Assembly (NCBI GenBank): GCA_026388275.1
Contig: JAPLKB010000045.1
Span: forward strand, 1 to 37,181
Reading direction: 5' to 3'
From: Pseudomonadota bacterium
GTDB taxonomy: Bacteria; Desulfobacterota; Syntrophorhabdia; Syntrophorhabdales; Syntrophorhabdaceae
Length of the DNA: 37,181 bases
Shown: positions 1-7,660 of the stretch, piece by piece
How positions within the stretch are numbered: position 1 is the stretch's first letter
Layout of the letters: every line of letters begins with the position of its first letter
Made by a program: the position numbers and the translations under genes
Notes under the pieces: model-generated
What the model saw: the letters and a program-made list of their open reading frames with translations, nothing else
Told to the model about the DNA's origin: nothing
Databases searched by the model: none

Positions 1-1776
1 GCTTTGCACCTGACTTTCAATCCGTGTGAGCTTTTCATAATGGGGATGGGATGGATCGAACTCCATCAGCATAAGTGAAGCATAGCCGCGGATCCCCATG
101 AGGAGGTTGTTGAAGTCGTGGGCAATGCCTCCTGCAAGGGTACCTATAGCTTCCATCTTCTGGGCATGCATGAGTTGTGCTTCCAGCCTTTTCCGCTCGG
201 TAATATCCTGGATGACACCGAAAACTACGTTTCTATCGCGATCATATTCTGCAATGGAATAGATATCGATGATCTCCCCGGTATCAGGACGTTGTATTTT
301 GAACTCTACACTATACGGGCGGTTCTCTTTGATCAGTCCCATGAGGGCATCATCAAGCATGCCTCTGTACTCGGAAAGAGGTATCTTTTGTACCTCCGGA
401 ATCGTCCACTCCTGGTCTTGGAGTCCGTATATTCTTCGAGCCCCTTCCGACGCAAACACTCTTTGCAGCTCAAGATCGAACTCCCAATTCCCACAGTGGG
501 AAATGATCTCAGCCCTGGACAAACGATTTCTGCTTACGACAAGTTCTTCCTCTACTCGCTTCCGCTCAGTGATGTCCCTCAAATAGGCAAGCGAGCATGG
601 TTCTCCGCGATATATTGTCATGGTCGCAGATACTTCAATAAAGATCTTTGTCCCGTCTTTTTTGATAGCTTTATATTCGTACCGCGATGTAGCAGGTTCT
701 CCTTTTTGTCTTTTTCGGTTATACTCCATAACCATTTCTCTGTCATCAGGGTGTACCGTAAAGAATACAGGGTTTCCGATAATATCATCCGTTTTATCAT
801 AACCAAACATTTCCAGGAACTTCTTATTGACATATATATGCCGGCTTCCCCTGACAAGGGCTACCCCGTCATTGGAGTGCTCTATCGCAATACGGTAACG
901 TTCTTCAGATTCGATCAGGTTTTCTTCTGCCTTTTTGTATTCAGTGATGTCTCGCCAGACACAATGATACAACACATGTCCGGAGATATTTGTCATCTGT
1001 GCTGTTACATGGATATTCCTGATTTCACCCTGTTTTGTACGATGCATTGTATCAAAATCATCCCTGCCTTCACGTACCACATTCTCGATATGTTTCATGG
1101 TCTCTTCAGGACTTTCAATAATTTCAATATCGGTTACGCTTAGTCCTGCGAACTCTTCATGTGAATAACCAAGCTGTCGATGAGCCTTTTCGTTGAATTC
1201 CACGAAACGCGCTGTAGCAGGGTCAATAATCACAATACCGTAAGGTGCATAATCAAACATCAGGCGATAACGAGCCTGAACGTCTCTCCGCTCTTCCTCG
1301 GCCAGCTTGTAGGCGGTGATGTCCCTGAAAATCCCCTGGACTAAAGTTTTTCCGTTATATTCAATGGGGGCTCCTGTTATATCAACAGGTACCAGCCTGC
1401 CATCTTTTCTTAATATCCTGGTATCGTAACAGGAATGCATTTCTCCTGCTGCCATCCTCGAGAAATCATGTATTATTCTTTTAAGCTCTTCCTTGGGGTG
1501 AATATGTCGTGGATTCATGCCCGCTAATTCTTTCCTCGTATAGCCCAGAAGTTCCTCTGCTTTTTTGTTTACTTCAAGGAAATTTCCTTTGGAGTCAGTA
1601 ATAATTATTGCATCACTCGCATGTTCTACTAAAGTACGGTATTTTTCTTCACTATGCCAGGGTATCTCTTTTTCTTGCTTTAGCTCAGTTTCAGAGTTTT
1701 CCAGTTCGGCAATTTTCTGGCGCATTGCGGCAAGCTCATTGATGAGTTGTGCTTTTGTTTTATTCTTGTCTTTCAT
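1..1776 (-). CDS. multi-PAS sensor histidine kinase (partial, C-terminus beyond window)
   Basis: The minus-strand frame is open from an ATG at 1776 to the window edge, giving 592 residues without a stop. Residues 6-36 look like a short coiled coil. Four PAS/PAC units follow, at about 43-155, 168-280, 290-405 and 420-528; each ends in a PAC-like RDIT or QDIT motif. A HisKA-type H-box ([11 protein letters not shown]) has the phospho-acceptor His at residue 553. No transmembrane segment or signal peptide is visible, so it is probably a cytoplasmic sensor. The ATPase domain, and any receiver domain, lie outside the window. An in-frame stop at 1780-1782 makes ATG 1776 the only reasonable start; its ribosome-binding site is weak. 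The signal and partner regulator are unknown. Confidence 0.9.
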   Translation of the reverse strand, partial: MKDKNKTKAQLINELAAMRQKIAELENSETELKQEKEIPWHSEEKYRTLVEHASDAIIITDSKGNFLEVNKKAEELLGYTRKELAGMNPRHIHPKEELKRIIHDFSRMAAGEMHSCYDTRILRKDGRLVPVDITGAPIEYNGKTLVQGIFRDITAYKLAEEERRDVQARYRLMFDYAPYGIVIIDPATARFVEFNEKAHRQLGYSHEEFAGLSVTDIEIIESPEETMKHIENVVREGRDDFDTMHRTKQGEIRNIHVTAQMTNISGHVLYHCVWRDITEYKKAEENLIESEERYRIAIEHSNDGVALVRGSRHIYVNKKFLEMFGYDKTDDIIGNPVFFTVHPDDREMVMEYNRKRQKGEPATSRYEYKAIKKDGTKIFIEVSATMTIYRGEPCSLAYLRDITERKRVEEELVVSRNRLSRAEIISHCGNWEFDLELQRVFASEGARRIYGLQDQEWTIPEVQKIPLSEYRGMLDDALMGLIKENRPYSVEFKIQRPDTGEIIDIYSIAEYDRDRNVVFGVIQDITERKRLEAQLMHAQKMEAIGTLAGGIAHDFNNLLMGIRGYASLMLMEFDPSHPHYEKLTRIESQVQS

Positions 1777-1817
1777 TCGTTAGCTGCCTGTGTACAAATA
1801 TTTATTACCAAAATAAA

Positions 1818-1833
1818 TATACAACTTTGTATA
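1818..1833. promoter_or_regulatory. AT-rich inverted repeat upstream of the PAS kinase
   Basis: TATACAA and TTGTATA form perfect 7-bp arms separated by 2 bp. The repeat lies about 40 bp upstream of the kinase start, in the 143-bp gap after the symporter gene. It could be an operator or part of the promoter; no specific regulator is implied. Confidence 0.3.
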
Positions 1834-1919
1834 AAATATTACATCTGATAATCTCGGGAAGATATTTGCGCTTCAGGCAAAAACTGCGAAGCGTGATTTT
1901 AGACTTTTCTACGAAACCA

Positions 1920-3500
1920 TCAAATGTGCCTGAAGGCTTTTCGTATTGTTTCTTCCCCTATTGGTGATGTGATAAGTGAAACAACTACAAACACAACAAA
2001 GGATATGGGCAATGCAATTACCTGCGGGTCTATCATGTTCCAGGGATGGCCGAGCAAGGAATCTCTGCCCGAAAGAAGCTTGCATAACCCTATCGCCTTT
2101 GACTCATTTTCATGGATAAATAACATCCACAAAAGCGAGATAAAAAAACCGCACAAAATGCTCGTCTTTGCACCAATCTTTGTTCCGCCTCTCCAGTAAA
2201 GTGCAAACAGATACGACGGGATAAATGTGGCACCGCAGAGGCTGAAGAAAAATGCAGTTGCAATGGCAACAACACCCTCAGGTAACACAAGCCCGAGTAT
2301 AAGGGTTGCAAAAATGCTGAATACAATGCCTATCCTTGTTACAACGGTGGTTTCAATGACAGACTTACCCCGGAGCAGTGCCTGCTCAAATATATCCCTG
2401 CTTAAAGATGTTCCGAGCGTATGAAAAAGGCTGCTGTTGGCGCTCATTGCCACTGCCATTAGTCCAACAAGAAATACGGCAACGAACCACTGTGGATAGA
2501 ACCGGTCAATATAAAGAGGCATGATTTTATCAATATTACCCTGAACAGCCTGTATGGAAAGTTCTAAATACTTGTTATAAAAAACAACATTTGTAAGCGC
2601 CCCGACTGCAAAGGCTATTCCGCTTGTCAGGAGGATAAAAATGGCGGTAAAGGGAATAGACCTGTTCAGCTCCCTGTCGGATTTGAGCGTCATAAACCTT
2701 ACGTTAAGCTGAGGCTGCCCTATTACCCCGATGCCCACTCCCATGACCATTGTTGTAATAATAAACCACCAGAGGGATGATCCGGTCACGGGCATTGAGG
2801 TGAATCCTCTGTGGCCCATTTCCGTTAAGTGCGGCGGGACGAGAAGTGTAAGGTCTGTGAGTGCTTTGTGGGCATCTATAATACCTCCGGAAAAGGCGTA
2901 TGTTGAAATACCCATTGCAAGCATGACAGCTATAATGATAATGCCCTGAAATGCGGAGGTATATAAAACGCCTTTGAGACCACCCCATATAACGTAACAG
3001 GCATTAATCAGAAGAAATGCGAGAAGGGCAGTAGAAAAGGGGATATTTATATATACTTCGATGAACCGTGCGATGCCTATCAGGATAGCCGCTGAATATA
3101 CAGGCATAAAGATAAGAATGACGAGTCCCGAGAAACCCTGGATGAATCTTGAATTGTATCTTCTCCCCAGAAGCTCCGGAAAGGTATGCGCGTCAAGGGC
3201 TTTACCCATTTTCCGCGTCCTTTTTCCGAAAACAACAAAGGCAACCCATACCCCCATCATAATATTAAGAAATGCCAGCCATGAGAGGCTGAAACCATAA
3301 AGGGCGCTGATGCCTCCAAAGCCGATGATTGCCGATGTGCTGATATAGGTGGAACCATAGCTTAGCGCCATCAAAACAGGATGAACCTGCCTTCCGGCAA
3401 GCATGTAGTCGGAAACGGTTGTGGTCCGCTTGTATCCGAGATAACTCAGATAAATTGTTATTACAAGGTAGATAACGATGAATGTGATAAGATAAAACAT
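1920..3500 (-). CDS. sodium:solute symporter (SSS family)
   Basis: This 526-residue protein has about 13 hydrophobic segments spread over its whole length, typical of the SSS family (TC 2.A.21), which uses a Na+ gradient to import solutes. Recognisable features are the N-terminal hydrophobic helix, the YMLAGR-type loop near residues 32-37, the GGLKGV motif near 170, and the NSSLFHT segment in the later half. It is the last gene of the minus-strand group starting with trpB2 and lies 4 bp after the small accessory gene, so the two are probably translationally coupled. The substrate cannot be read from sequence. Its position in a Trp-attenuated unit makes an amino acid or aromatic solute possible, as inference only. 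Confidence 0.88.
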   Translation of the reverse strand: MFYLITFIVIYLVITIYLSYLGYKRTTTVSDYMLAGRQVHPVLMALSYGSTYISTSAIIGFGGISALYGFSLSWLAFLNIMMGVWVAFVVFGKRTRKMGKALDAHTFPELLGRRYNSRFIQGFSGLVILIFMPVYSAAILIGIARFIEVYINIPFSTALLAFLLINACYVIWGGLKGVLYTSAFQGIIIIAVMLAMGISTYAFSGGIIDAHKALTDLTLLVPPHLTEMGHRGFTSMPVTGSSLWWFIITTMVMGVGIGVIGQPQLNVRFMTLKSDRELNRSIPFTAIFILLTSGIAFAVGALTNVVFYNKYLELSIQAVQGNIDKIMPLYIDRFYPQWFVAVFLVGLMAVAMSANSSLFHTLGTSLSRDIFEQALLRGKSVIETTVVTRIGIVFSIFATLILGLVLPEGVVAIATAFFFSLCGATFIPSYLFALYWRGGTKIGAKTSILCGFFISLLWMLFIHENESKAIGLCKLLSGRDSLLGHPWNMIDPQVIALPISFVVFVVVSLITSPIGEETIRKAFRHI

Positions 3501-3504
3501 ACTG

Positions 3505-3687
3505 TTATGGAAGCTTTTCGATCAATTCGATTTCCTCTTTTTCCCACCGGATCTCTTCCCTGTAGTCGCCGTCCTTCTCTTCCACTCCCCTATGCCAGTT
3601 GATGATGCCGTAAACAATACAAAATATTGCGGCCAATATGGTAAGCAAATATCCTGCAAATATCCAAAAATCAGGAAAACCGAGCAT
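3505..3687 (-). CDS. small symporter accessory membrane protein
   Basis: A 60-residue protein with one hydrophobic helix (about residues 7-27) and a highly charged, Glu-rich tail. The start MLGFPDFWIF and the single helix resemble the small accessory proteins commonly encoded immediately before SSS symporters. I chose the ATG at 3687 because it matches that family's N-terminus; a GTG at 3705 would add six residues. Neither start has a good ribosome-binding site. Only 4 bp separate it from the symporter, which supports a joint role in the membrane. Confidence 0.7.
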   Translation of the reverse strand: MLGFPDFWIFAGYLLTILAAIFCIVYGIINWHRGVEEKDGDYREEIRWEKEEIELIEKLP

Positions 3688-3721
3688 TATGTTATCTGAT
3701 AGCACGGAGATTTTTCAATTG

Positions 3722-3955
3722 TCAAGAGCTAAATGCCTTTTCGGCAGATTCGATTATTCGCTCAATTTTTGATTTCGGCAGGTTGCTGAAAACTTTCTTC
3801 AGATCATCCTCTGTAAATTTTTCCTTTAAAAAGGCATATATATCCATTCTGCCTTGCCAGCACCCGATGGTATTTCTGCATGGCAGCCCATCATTCACGG
3901 ATATACAATAATTGATATCAATGACCATGCCAAGTTGTGTACAGTAAATTTCCAT
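3722..3955 (-). CDS. small four-cysteine protein, unknown function
   Basis: A 77-residue soluble protein that I cannot name. Cysteines at 5, 17, 26 and 32 sit in the N-terminal half and could bind a metal; the C-terminal half is charged and probably helical (KEKFTEDDLKKVF). The start at 3955 is chosen because a strong GGAGGG lies 6 nt upstream; a longer reading from 3988 adds 11 residues without such a site. It lies between trpB2 and the symporter pair, with a 16-17 bp gap to the downstream gene, so it is probably co-transcribed with them. Confidence 0.6.
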   Translation of the reverse strand: MEIYCTQLGMVIDINYCISVNDGLPCRNTIGCWQGRMDIYAFLKEKFTEDDLKKVFSNLPKSKIERIIESAEKAFSS

Positions 3956-3993
3956 AATTACCCTCCGGGTTAATCGCTCATATCTCATAGATT

Positions 3994-4042
3994 ATGACAG
4001 AGAGCTGCGAGCAGACAATTTTTGCTTGCAGCTCTCTGTCAT
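3994..4042. repeat. perfect 15-bp inverted repeat after trpB2
   Basis: ATGACAGAGAGCTGC (3994-4008) is exactly complementary to the segment at 4028-4042, with a 19-nt loop. It fills the gap between trpB2 and the small Cys protein. There is no U-run after either arm, so a classical terminator is doubtful. It may act as an mRNA-processing or stability hairpin that reduces expression of the downstream genes. Confidence 0.6.
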
Positions 4043-4050
4043 CTGTTTCC

Positions 4051-5412
4051 CTATACCGGTTTAGGATACTTCTCCAATTCTTTGACCAGCTTCGCGATCT
4101 CTTCATCCGGCAACGCATAGTCCTCAAGCTTCCCGGACAGATATGCATCGTATGATGCGAGGTCAATAATGCCATGACCACTCCAGTTCATCAGTATTAC
4201 CTTTTCTTTTCCTTCTTCTTTAGCCTTTTTTGCCTCATCAATCACACATGCTATGGCATGGTTTGTCTCCGGTGCAGGGATAAAGCCTTCTGTCCTGGCA
4301 AACGTGAGACCTGCGGCAAAGGTTTCCAGTTGAGAATATGCCCTTGCCTCTATGAGTCTGTCCATGACCAGCCGGCTGACAAGCGGAGCCATTCCATGAT
4401 ATCGCAGGCCCCCGGCATGAATCGGAGCAGGGACAAAATCATGGCCGATTGAATACATAGGCAGAAGCGGCGTTGTCTGGGCAGCATCGCCAAAATCATA
4501 TACATAGGGGCCTTTTGTCATAGTCGGGCACGAAACCGGCTCTGATGCAATAATCTTTACTTCTTTACCATGAATCTTATCCCTTACAAAGGGGAATGAG
4601 ACACCGGCAAAATTGCTGCCCCCGCCTGCGCAGCCGATCACAACATCGGGATACTCCCCGGCCATGGCAAGCTGTTTCTGCGCCTCAAGGCCTATGATTG
4701 TCTGGTGCATCATTACATGGTTCAAAACACTGCCGAGAGAATATTTTGAGTTCTCTGTGGTCACCGCATCTTCTATGGCCTCGCTTATAGCAATGCCAAG
4801 GCTGCCCGGGTGGTTTTCATTTCCTTCCAAATACTTCCGGCCGGCATTTGTATCAGGGCTTGGGCTTGGCACACATTTGGCGCCCCATGTCTCCATCATG
4901 ATTTTCCTGTAAGGTTTCTGGTTGAAACTCACCCGTACCATGTAAACTTTCAATTCAAGGCCGAACTGGTTGCATGCAAAGGCAAGCGCGCTTCCCCATT
5001 GTCCCGCACCGGTCTCTGTTGTAAGCCTCTTCGTGCCGAAGACCTTGTTGTAGTATGCCTGTGGAATAGCGGTATTGGGCTTGTGACTGCCGGGAGGGCT
5101 TACGCCCTCGTTCTTGAAATATATGTGAGCCGGAGTTTTGAGAAACTTCTCCAGGGCATATGCTCTGTATAGGGGAGTTGGCCGCCACATAAGAAGTTTT
5201 TCTACTACTTCATCGGGAATATCAATCCACCTCTCAGCGCTTACTTCCTGTTCAATCAGGTTCATGGGGAAGATGGGTGTAAGCATATCAGGCGTAATTG
5301 GTTCCCCTGTCGCAGGATTTAAAGGCGGGGGGAGAGGGTTAGGCAGATCAGCCTGAATGTTATACCATGCCCTTGGCATATCCTGTTCACTTAAAATAAT
5401 TTTCCTGTTCAT
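4051..5412 (-). CDS. trpB: tryptophan synthase beta chain-like protein (TrpB2 type)
   Basis: A 453-residue PLP enzyme of the TrpB2 subgroup, which condenses indole with serine (or O-phosphoserine in some members) to make tryptophan. The PLP Schiff-base lysine is K111 in GSHKPNTA. The phosphate-binding glycine loop is CAGGGSN at 261-267, and GAGQWG at 135-140 matches the family. The length and the extended N-terminus (about 75 residues before WRPTPLY) are typical of TrpB2 rather than the roughly 400-residue TrpB1. A strong AGGAGG precedes the ATG. No trpA is adjacent, consistent with a stand-alone indole-salvage enzyme. Transcription is apparently controlled by the Trp-rich leader and attenuator at 5431-5587. 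Confidence 0.93.
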   Translation of the reverse strand: MNRKIILSEQDMPRAWYNIQADLPNPLPPPLNPATGEPITPDMLTPIFPMNLIEQEVSAERWIDIPDEVVEKLLMWRPTPLYRAYALEKFLKTPAHIYFKNEGVSPPGSHKPNTAIPQAYYNKVFGTKRLTTETGAGQWGSALAFACNQFGLELKVYMVRVSFNQKPYRKIMMETWGAKCVPSPSPDTNAGRKYLEGNENHPGSLGIAISEAIEDAVTTENSKYSLGSVLNHVMMHQTIIGLEAQKQLAMAGEYPDVVIGCAGGGSNFAGVSFPFVRDKIHGKEVKIIASEPVSCPTMTKGPYVYDFGDAAQTTPLLPMYSIGHDFVPAPIHAGGLRYHGMAPLVSRLVMDRLIEARAYSQLETFAAGLTFARTEGFIPAPETNHAIACVIDEAKKAKEEGKEKVILMNWSGHGIIDLASYDAYLSGKLEDYALPDEEIAKLVKELEKYPKPV

Positions 5413-5430
5413 GTGCTCCTCCTTTTTTTA

Positions 5431-5471
5431 GTAAATAAAAAGGCCATGGTCTTAATCAATCCCATGGCCTT
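5431..5471 (-). terminator. trpB: trp leader hairpin 2 (terminator-like)
   Basis: On the minus strand AAGGCCATGG and CCATGGCCTT form a 10-bp stem around a 12-nt loop, followed by TTTTTATTT. This is a good intrinsic terminator, about 20 bp before the trpB2 ribosome-binding site. Its 5' arm GCCATGG can also pair, with one G-U, with the 3' arm CCGTGGC of hairpin 1, so the two hairpins are mutually exclusive. Confidence 0.75.
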
Positions 5472-5478
5472 TTATAAC

Positions 5479-5513
5479 AAAAAAGCCACGGACGGTGTGA
5501 ATCCGCCCGTGGC
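5479..5513 (-). terminator. trpB: trp leader hairpin 1 (attenuator)
   Basis: An 11-bp stem (GCCACGGGCGG with CCGTCCGTGGC, one G-U pair) is followed by six T residues on the minus strand. Its loop region contains TTCACACC (5494-5501), complementary to GGTGTGAA (5527-5534) just after the leader-peptide stop codon. A ribosome finishing the leader would mask GGTGTGAA and let this terminator form. A ribosome stalled at the Trp codons would leave it free to disrupt the hairpin. The pairing is seen in the sequence; the switching is inferred from known trp attenuators. Confidence 0.75.
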
Positions 5514-5533
5514 CGGTTATTACGGTTTCACAC

Positions 5534-5587
5534 CTACGTCACCTGCCACCACCATACCCATATATTTTTTGCGGCTGCTTTTTCCAT
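5534..5587 (-). CDS. trpL: trp operon leader peptide
   Basis: A 17-codon ORF, MEKAAAKNIWVWWWQVT, ends in TAG at 5534-5536. Four of its 17 codons are UGG, three of them consecutive, and it sits directly upstream of mutually exclusive hairpins and trpB2, which is the classical layout of ribosome-mediated trp attenuation. Upstream in-frame stops leave ATG 5587 as the only start. No clear Shine-Dalgarno is present; the inferred transcription start is only about 3 nt before the ATG, so translation may be leaderless. The peptide itself is probably only a sensor of charged tRNA-Trp. Confidence 0.8.
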   Translation of the reverse strand: MEKAAAKNIWVWWWQVT

Positions 5588-5596
5588 ATTGTGTAA

Positions 5597-5625
5597 TCTT
5601 TAGCACGAAGATAATTTCATGTCAA
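5597..5625 (-). promoter_or_regulatory. sigma70 promoter of the trp leader
   Basis: Minus-strand TTGACA (5620-5625), a 17-bp spacer and TAAAGA (5597-5602) give a near-consensus promoter. Transcription would begin near 5590, a few bases before the leader-peptide ATG at 5587. Confidence 0.7.
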
Positions 5626-5712
5626 GGTTTTTCATTTTTATTGATTTACAATAACAGGGTTTTTTAACACTTTGAATTGCAACATCAAAATATCTGTGGT
5701 ATACCAGTGGGC

Positions 5713-6954
5713 ATGTTCACACGTAAAAGGCTCATAATATTGCTTTCACTCATAGGCCCTGGAATAATTACCTCTAATATAGATAACGATGCAGGCGGTA
5801 TTGCCATATATTCTATTGCCGGGGCGCACTACGGATACAACCTTCTGTGGACCCTGATCCCTATAGTTTTTTTTCTTATAGTATACCAGGAAATGTCTGC
5901 CCGGATGGGAGTAGTCACAGGTAAGGGTCTTGCCGATCTTATACGTGAGAAATATGGAATAAGAACCGCCTTCTGGGTTATGGTATGCCTCTTTTTCACA
6001 AACCTCGGCAACACTATGGCTGAATTTTCAGGATGGGCGGCGAGCATGGAACTTTTTAATGTATCCAAATACATTTCCGTGCCTCTGGGGGCTGTTTTTG
6101 TATGGTTTTTAGTCCGAAGGTGGAATTACAGCATATTTGAAAAAATATTTCTTTTTGTCTGTTTAATATATCTTACCTATATTTTTTCTGCATTCTCTGC
6201 AAAACCCGACTGGAAAGAGGTAATGGTCAAGACGGTAACGCCTTCCATACAATGGAACATGGATTACCTGATTATCGTAGTCAGTATTATAGGCACATCT
6301 ATTACTCCATGGCAGCAATTTTATCTCCAATCAAACGTCGTAGAAAAAGGTCTTAGTGAAAAGTACCTCTGGGCATCAAGATTTGACGTAATTTTCGGTT
6401 CTATTATGATGGGAGTCATTGCGTATTTTATTATAGTAGCCTGCGGTGCCACATTGTTTCCCGCAGGCATCAAGATAGATTCGGCAGAAAACGCGGCGCT
6501 ATCATTAAAGCCCCTGGCAGGAAAATATGCCTATATCCTTTTTGCTGTCGGCCTTGCTAATGCTTCGCTGTTTTCGGCATGTATTCTCCCGCTTGCCACA
6601 ACTTATTATATTTGTGAGGCCTTTGGCTGGGAAGCAGGCATAGGAAAAAGCTTTAAGGAAGCCCCCCAGTTTATGTCCATATTTACAATAATTGTAATAC
6701 TGGGCGCTTCATTTATACTGTTGCCGAATCTTCCCCTTATTAAAGTGATGTGGTTTTCTCAGATCATAAACTGTCTTCTTCTTCCGGTGGTTTTAGTATT
6801 TATGCTCCGGCTCATCAACAATAAAGATCTTATGGGTGAATTCAAAAACTCATTATGGACAAATATTATCTCATATATAAGCACAGCTCTCCTGATCATT
6901 TTAAGCGTCACGCTTCTTTTAAACACAATAGCCGATTTTTTCCGTGTCCATTGA
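5713..6954 (+). CDS. Nramp-family divalent metal transporter, non-canonical
   Basis: A 413-residue polytopic membrane protein with about 11 hydrophobic helices. The first helix (GPGIITSNIDNDAGG) aligns with the Nramp/SLC11 metal-binding TM1, but the usual DPGN is replaced by a DNDAGG-type sequence at 24-29. In the equivalent of TM6, GTSITPWQQF takes the place of the canonical region carrying the MPH motif, so the methionine that favours transition metals is absent. This resembles divergent Nramp relatives, some of which carry Mg2+ or other substrates. I prefer ATG 5713; a TTG at 5677 would add 12 residues and neither has a strong ribosome-binding site. It is transcribed divergently from the trp leader. 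Confidence 0.82.
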   Translation: MFTRKRLIILLSLIGPGIITSNIDNDAGGIAIYSIAGAHYGYNLLWTLIPIVFFLIVYQEMSARMGVVTGKGLADLIREKYGIRTAFWVMVCLFFTNLGNTMAEFSGWAASMELFNVSKYISVPLGAVFVWFLVRRWNYSIFEKIFLFVCLIYLTYIFSAFSAKPDWKEVMVKTVTPSIQWNMDYLIIVVSIIGTSITPWQQFYLQSNVVEKGLSEKYLWASRFDVIFGSIMMGVIAYFIIVACGATLFPAGIKIDSAENAALSLKPLAGKYAYILFAVGLANASLFSACILPLATTYYICEAFGWEAGIGKSFKEAPQFMSIFTIIVILGASFILLPNLPLIKVMWFSQIINCLLLPVVLVFMLRLINNKDLMGEFKNSLWTNIISYISTALLIILSVTLLLNTIADFFRVH

Positions 6955-7093
6955 CATTTTACTGTTAATACTATAAGTTTAACTATACAAATTTAAACAG
7001 TAAGAATGTTGCAGTTGTTATTGCTTTTAAGCTATCAGCGCAACTTCACATAGTATTTGCAAATGTTTTTAAAAATGTGAAACAGGGGGAAAC

Positions 7094-7531
7094 ATGTCAA
7101 GTGTAAATAAAGTAATACTTATCGGAAGGCTCGGTGGAGACCCGGAACTGCGGTATACCGCTGATGGATCACCTGTTGCAACATTTAATGTGGCGACCTC
7201 GGAAGTCTGGAAGGACAAGGGCGGCAATAAACAGGAAAGGACGGAGTGGCACAGGGTAGTGGCCTGGAGAAAACTCGGCGAGATTTCCGCAGAATATCTA
7301 AAAAAAGGTAAACTTGTTTATATAGAGGGTAGAATCCAGTCACGTGAATTTGAAGGGAAAGACGGATTAAAAAGAAAGATGTATGAAATAATTGCCTCAA
7401 ATATGAAGATGATCGGGGGCGGCGCTCAAACTGAAGGGGGCGGCGGAAAATGGAAGTCAGAAGAAGGCCCTCCGGCTGTACGTGATGATGATTTCATCCC
7501 TGAAATAGAGGAAGATGATTTAAAGATGTAA
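7094..7531 (+). CDS. ssb: single-stranded DNA-binding protein SSB
   Basis: A 145-residue protein with the bacterial SSB OB fold at about residues 3-108 (SVNKVILIGRLGGDPELR, WHRVVAW, KGKLVYIEGRIQSREF). A Gly-rich linker follows. The acidic C-terminal tail DDDFIPEIEEDDLKM is longer than the usual DDDIPF tip: the hydrophobic pair lies about eight residues before the end. SSB protects single-stranded DNA and recruits replication and repair proteins through this tail. A strong GGGGGAA precedes the ATG by a few bases. It stands alone on the plus strand. Confidence 0.95.
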   Translation: MSSVNKVILIGRLGGDPELRYTADGSPVATFNVATSEVWKDKGGNKQERTEWHRVVAWRKLGEISAEYLKKGKLVYIEGRIQSREFEGKDGLKRKMYEIIASNMKMIGGGAQTEGGGGKWKSEEGPPAVRDDDFIPEIEEDDLKM

Positions 7532-7539
7532 TAATCCCA

Positions 7540-7557
7540 TATTTTCCATTAGGATAA
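7540..7557 (+). repeat. left copy of an 18-bp direct repeat flanking the TRAP cluster
   Basis: TATTTTCCATTAGGATAA here and TATTTTCCCTTAGGATAA at 11421-11438 differ at one base and have the same orientation. They bracket the TRAP/TatT genes almost exactly. They may mark an insertion boundary or be a shared regulatory element. Confidence 0.5.
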
Positions 7558-7660
7558 GCATCGGTGTCGGGCTGTCCTCCCGCAGGGAGGGTCAATTCCT
7601 TCTCGTTGCCCGGGTGCTCTCTGTGTGCTATCAATGAATCCTGATTTGTATCAGTCGGTT

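Noticed and set aside
118-1143. Long plus-strand reading frame (341 codons)
   Set aside because: It is antisense to the PAS kinase, whose minus-strand translation shows clear PAS and H-box motifs; the plus-strand frame has no recognisable domains.
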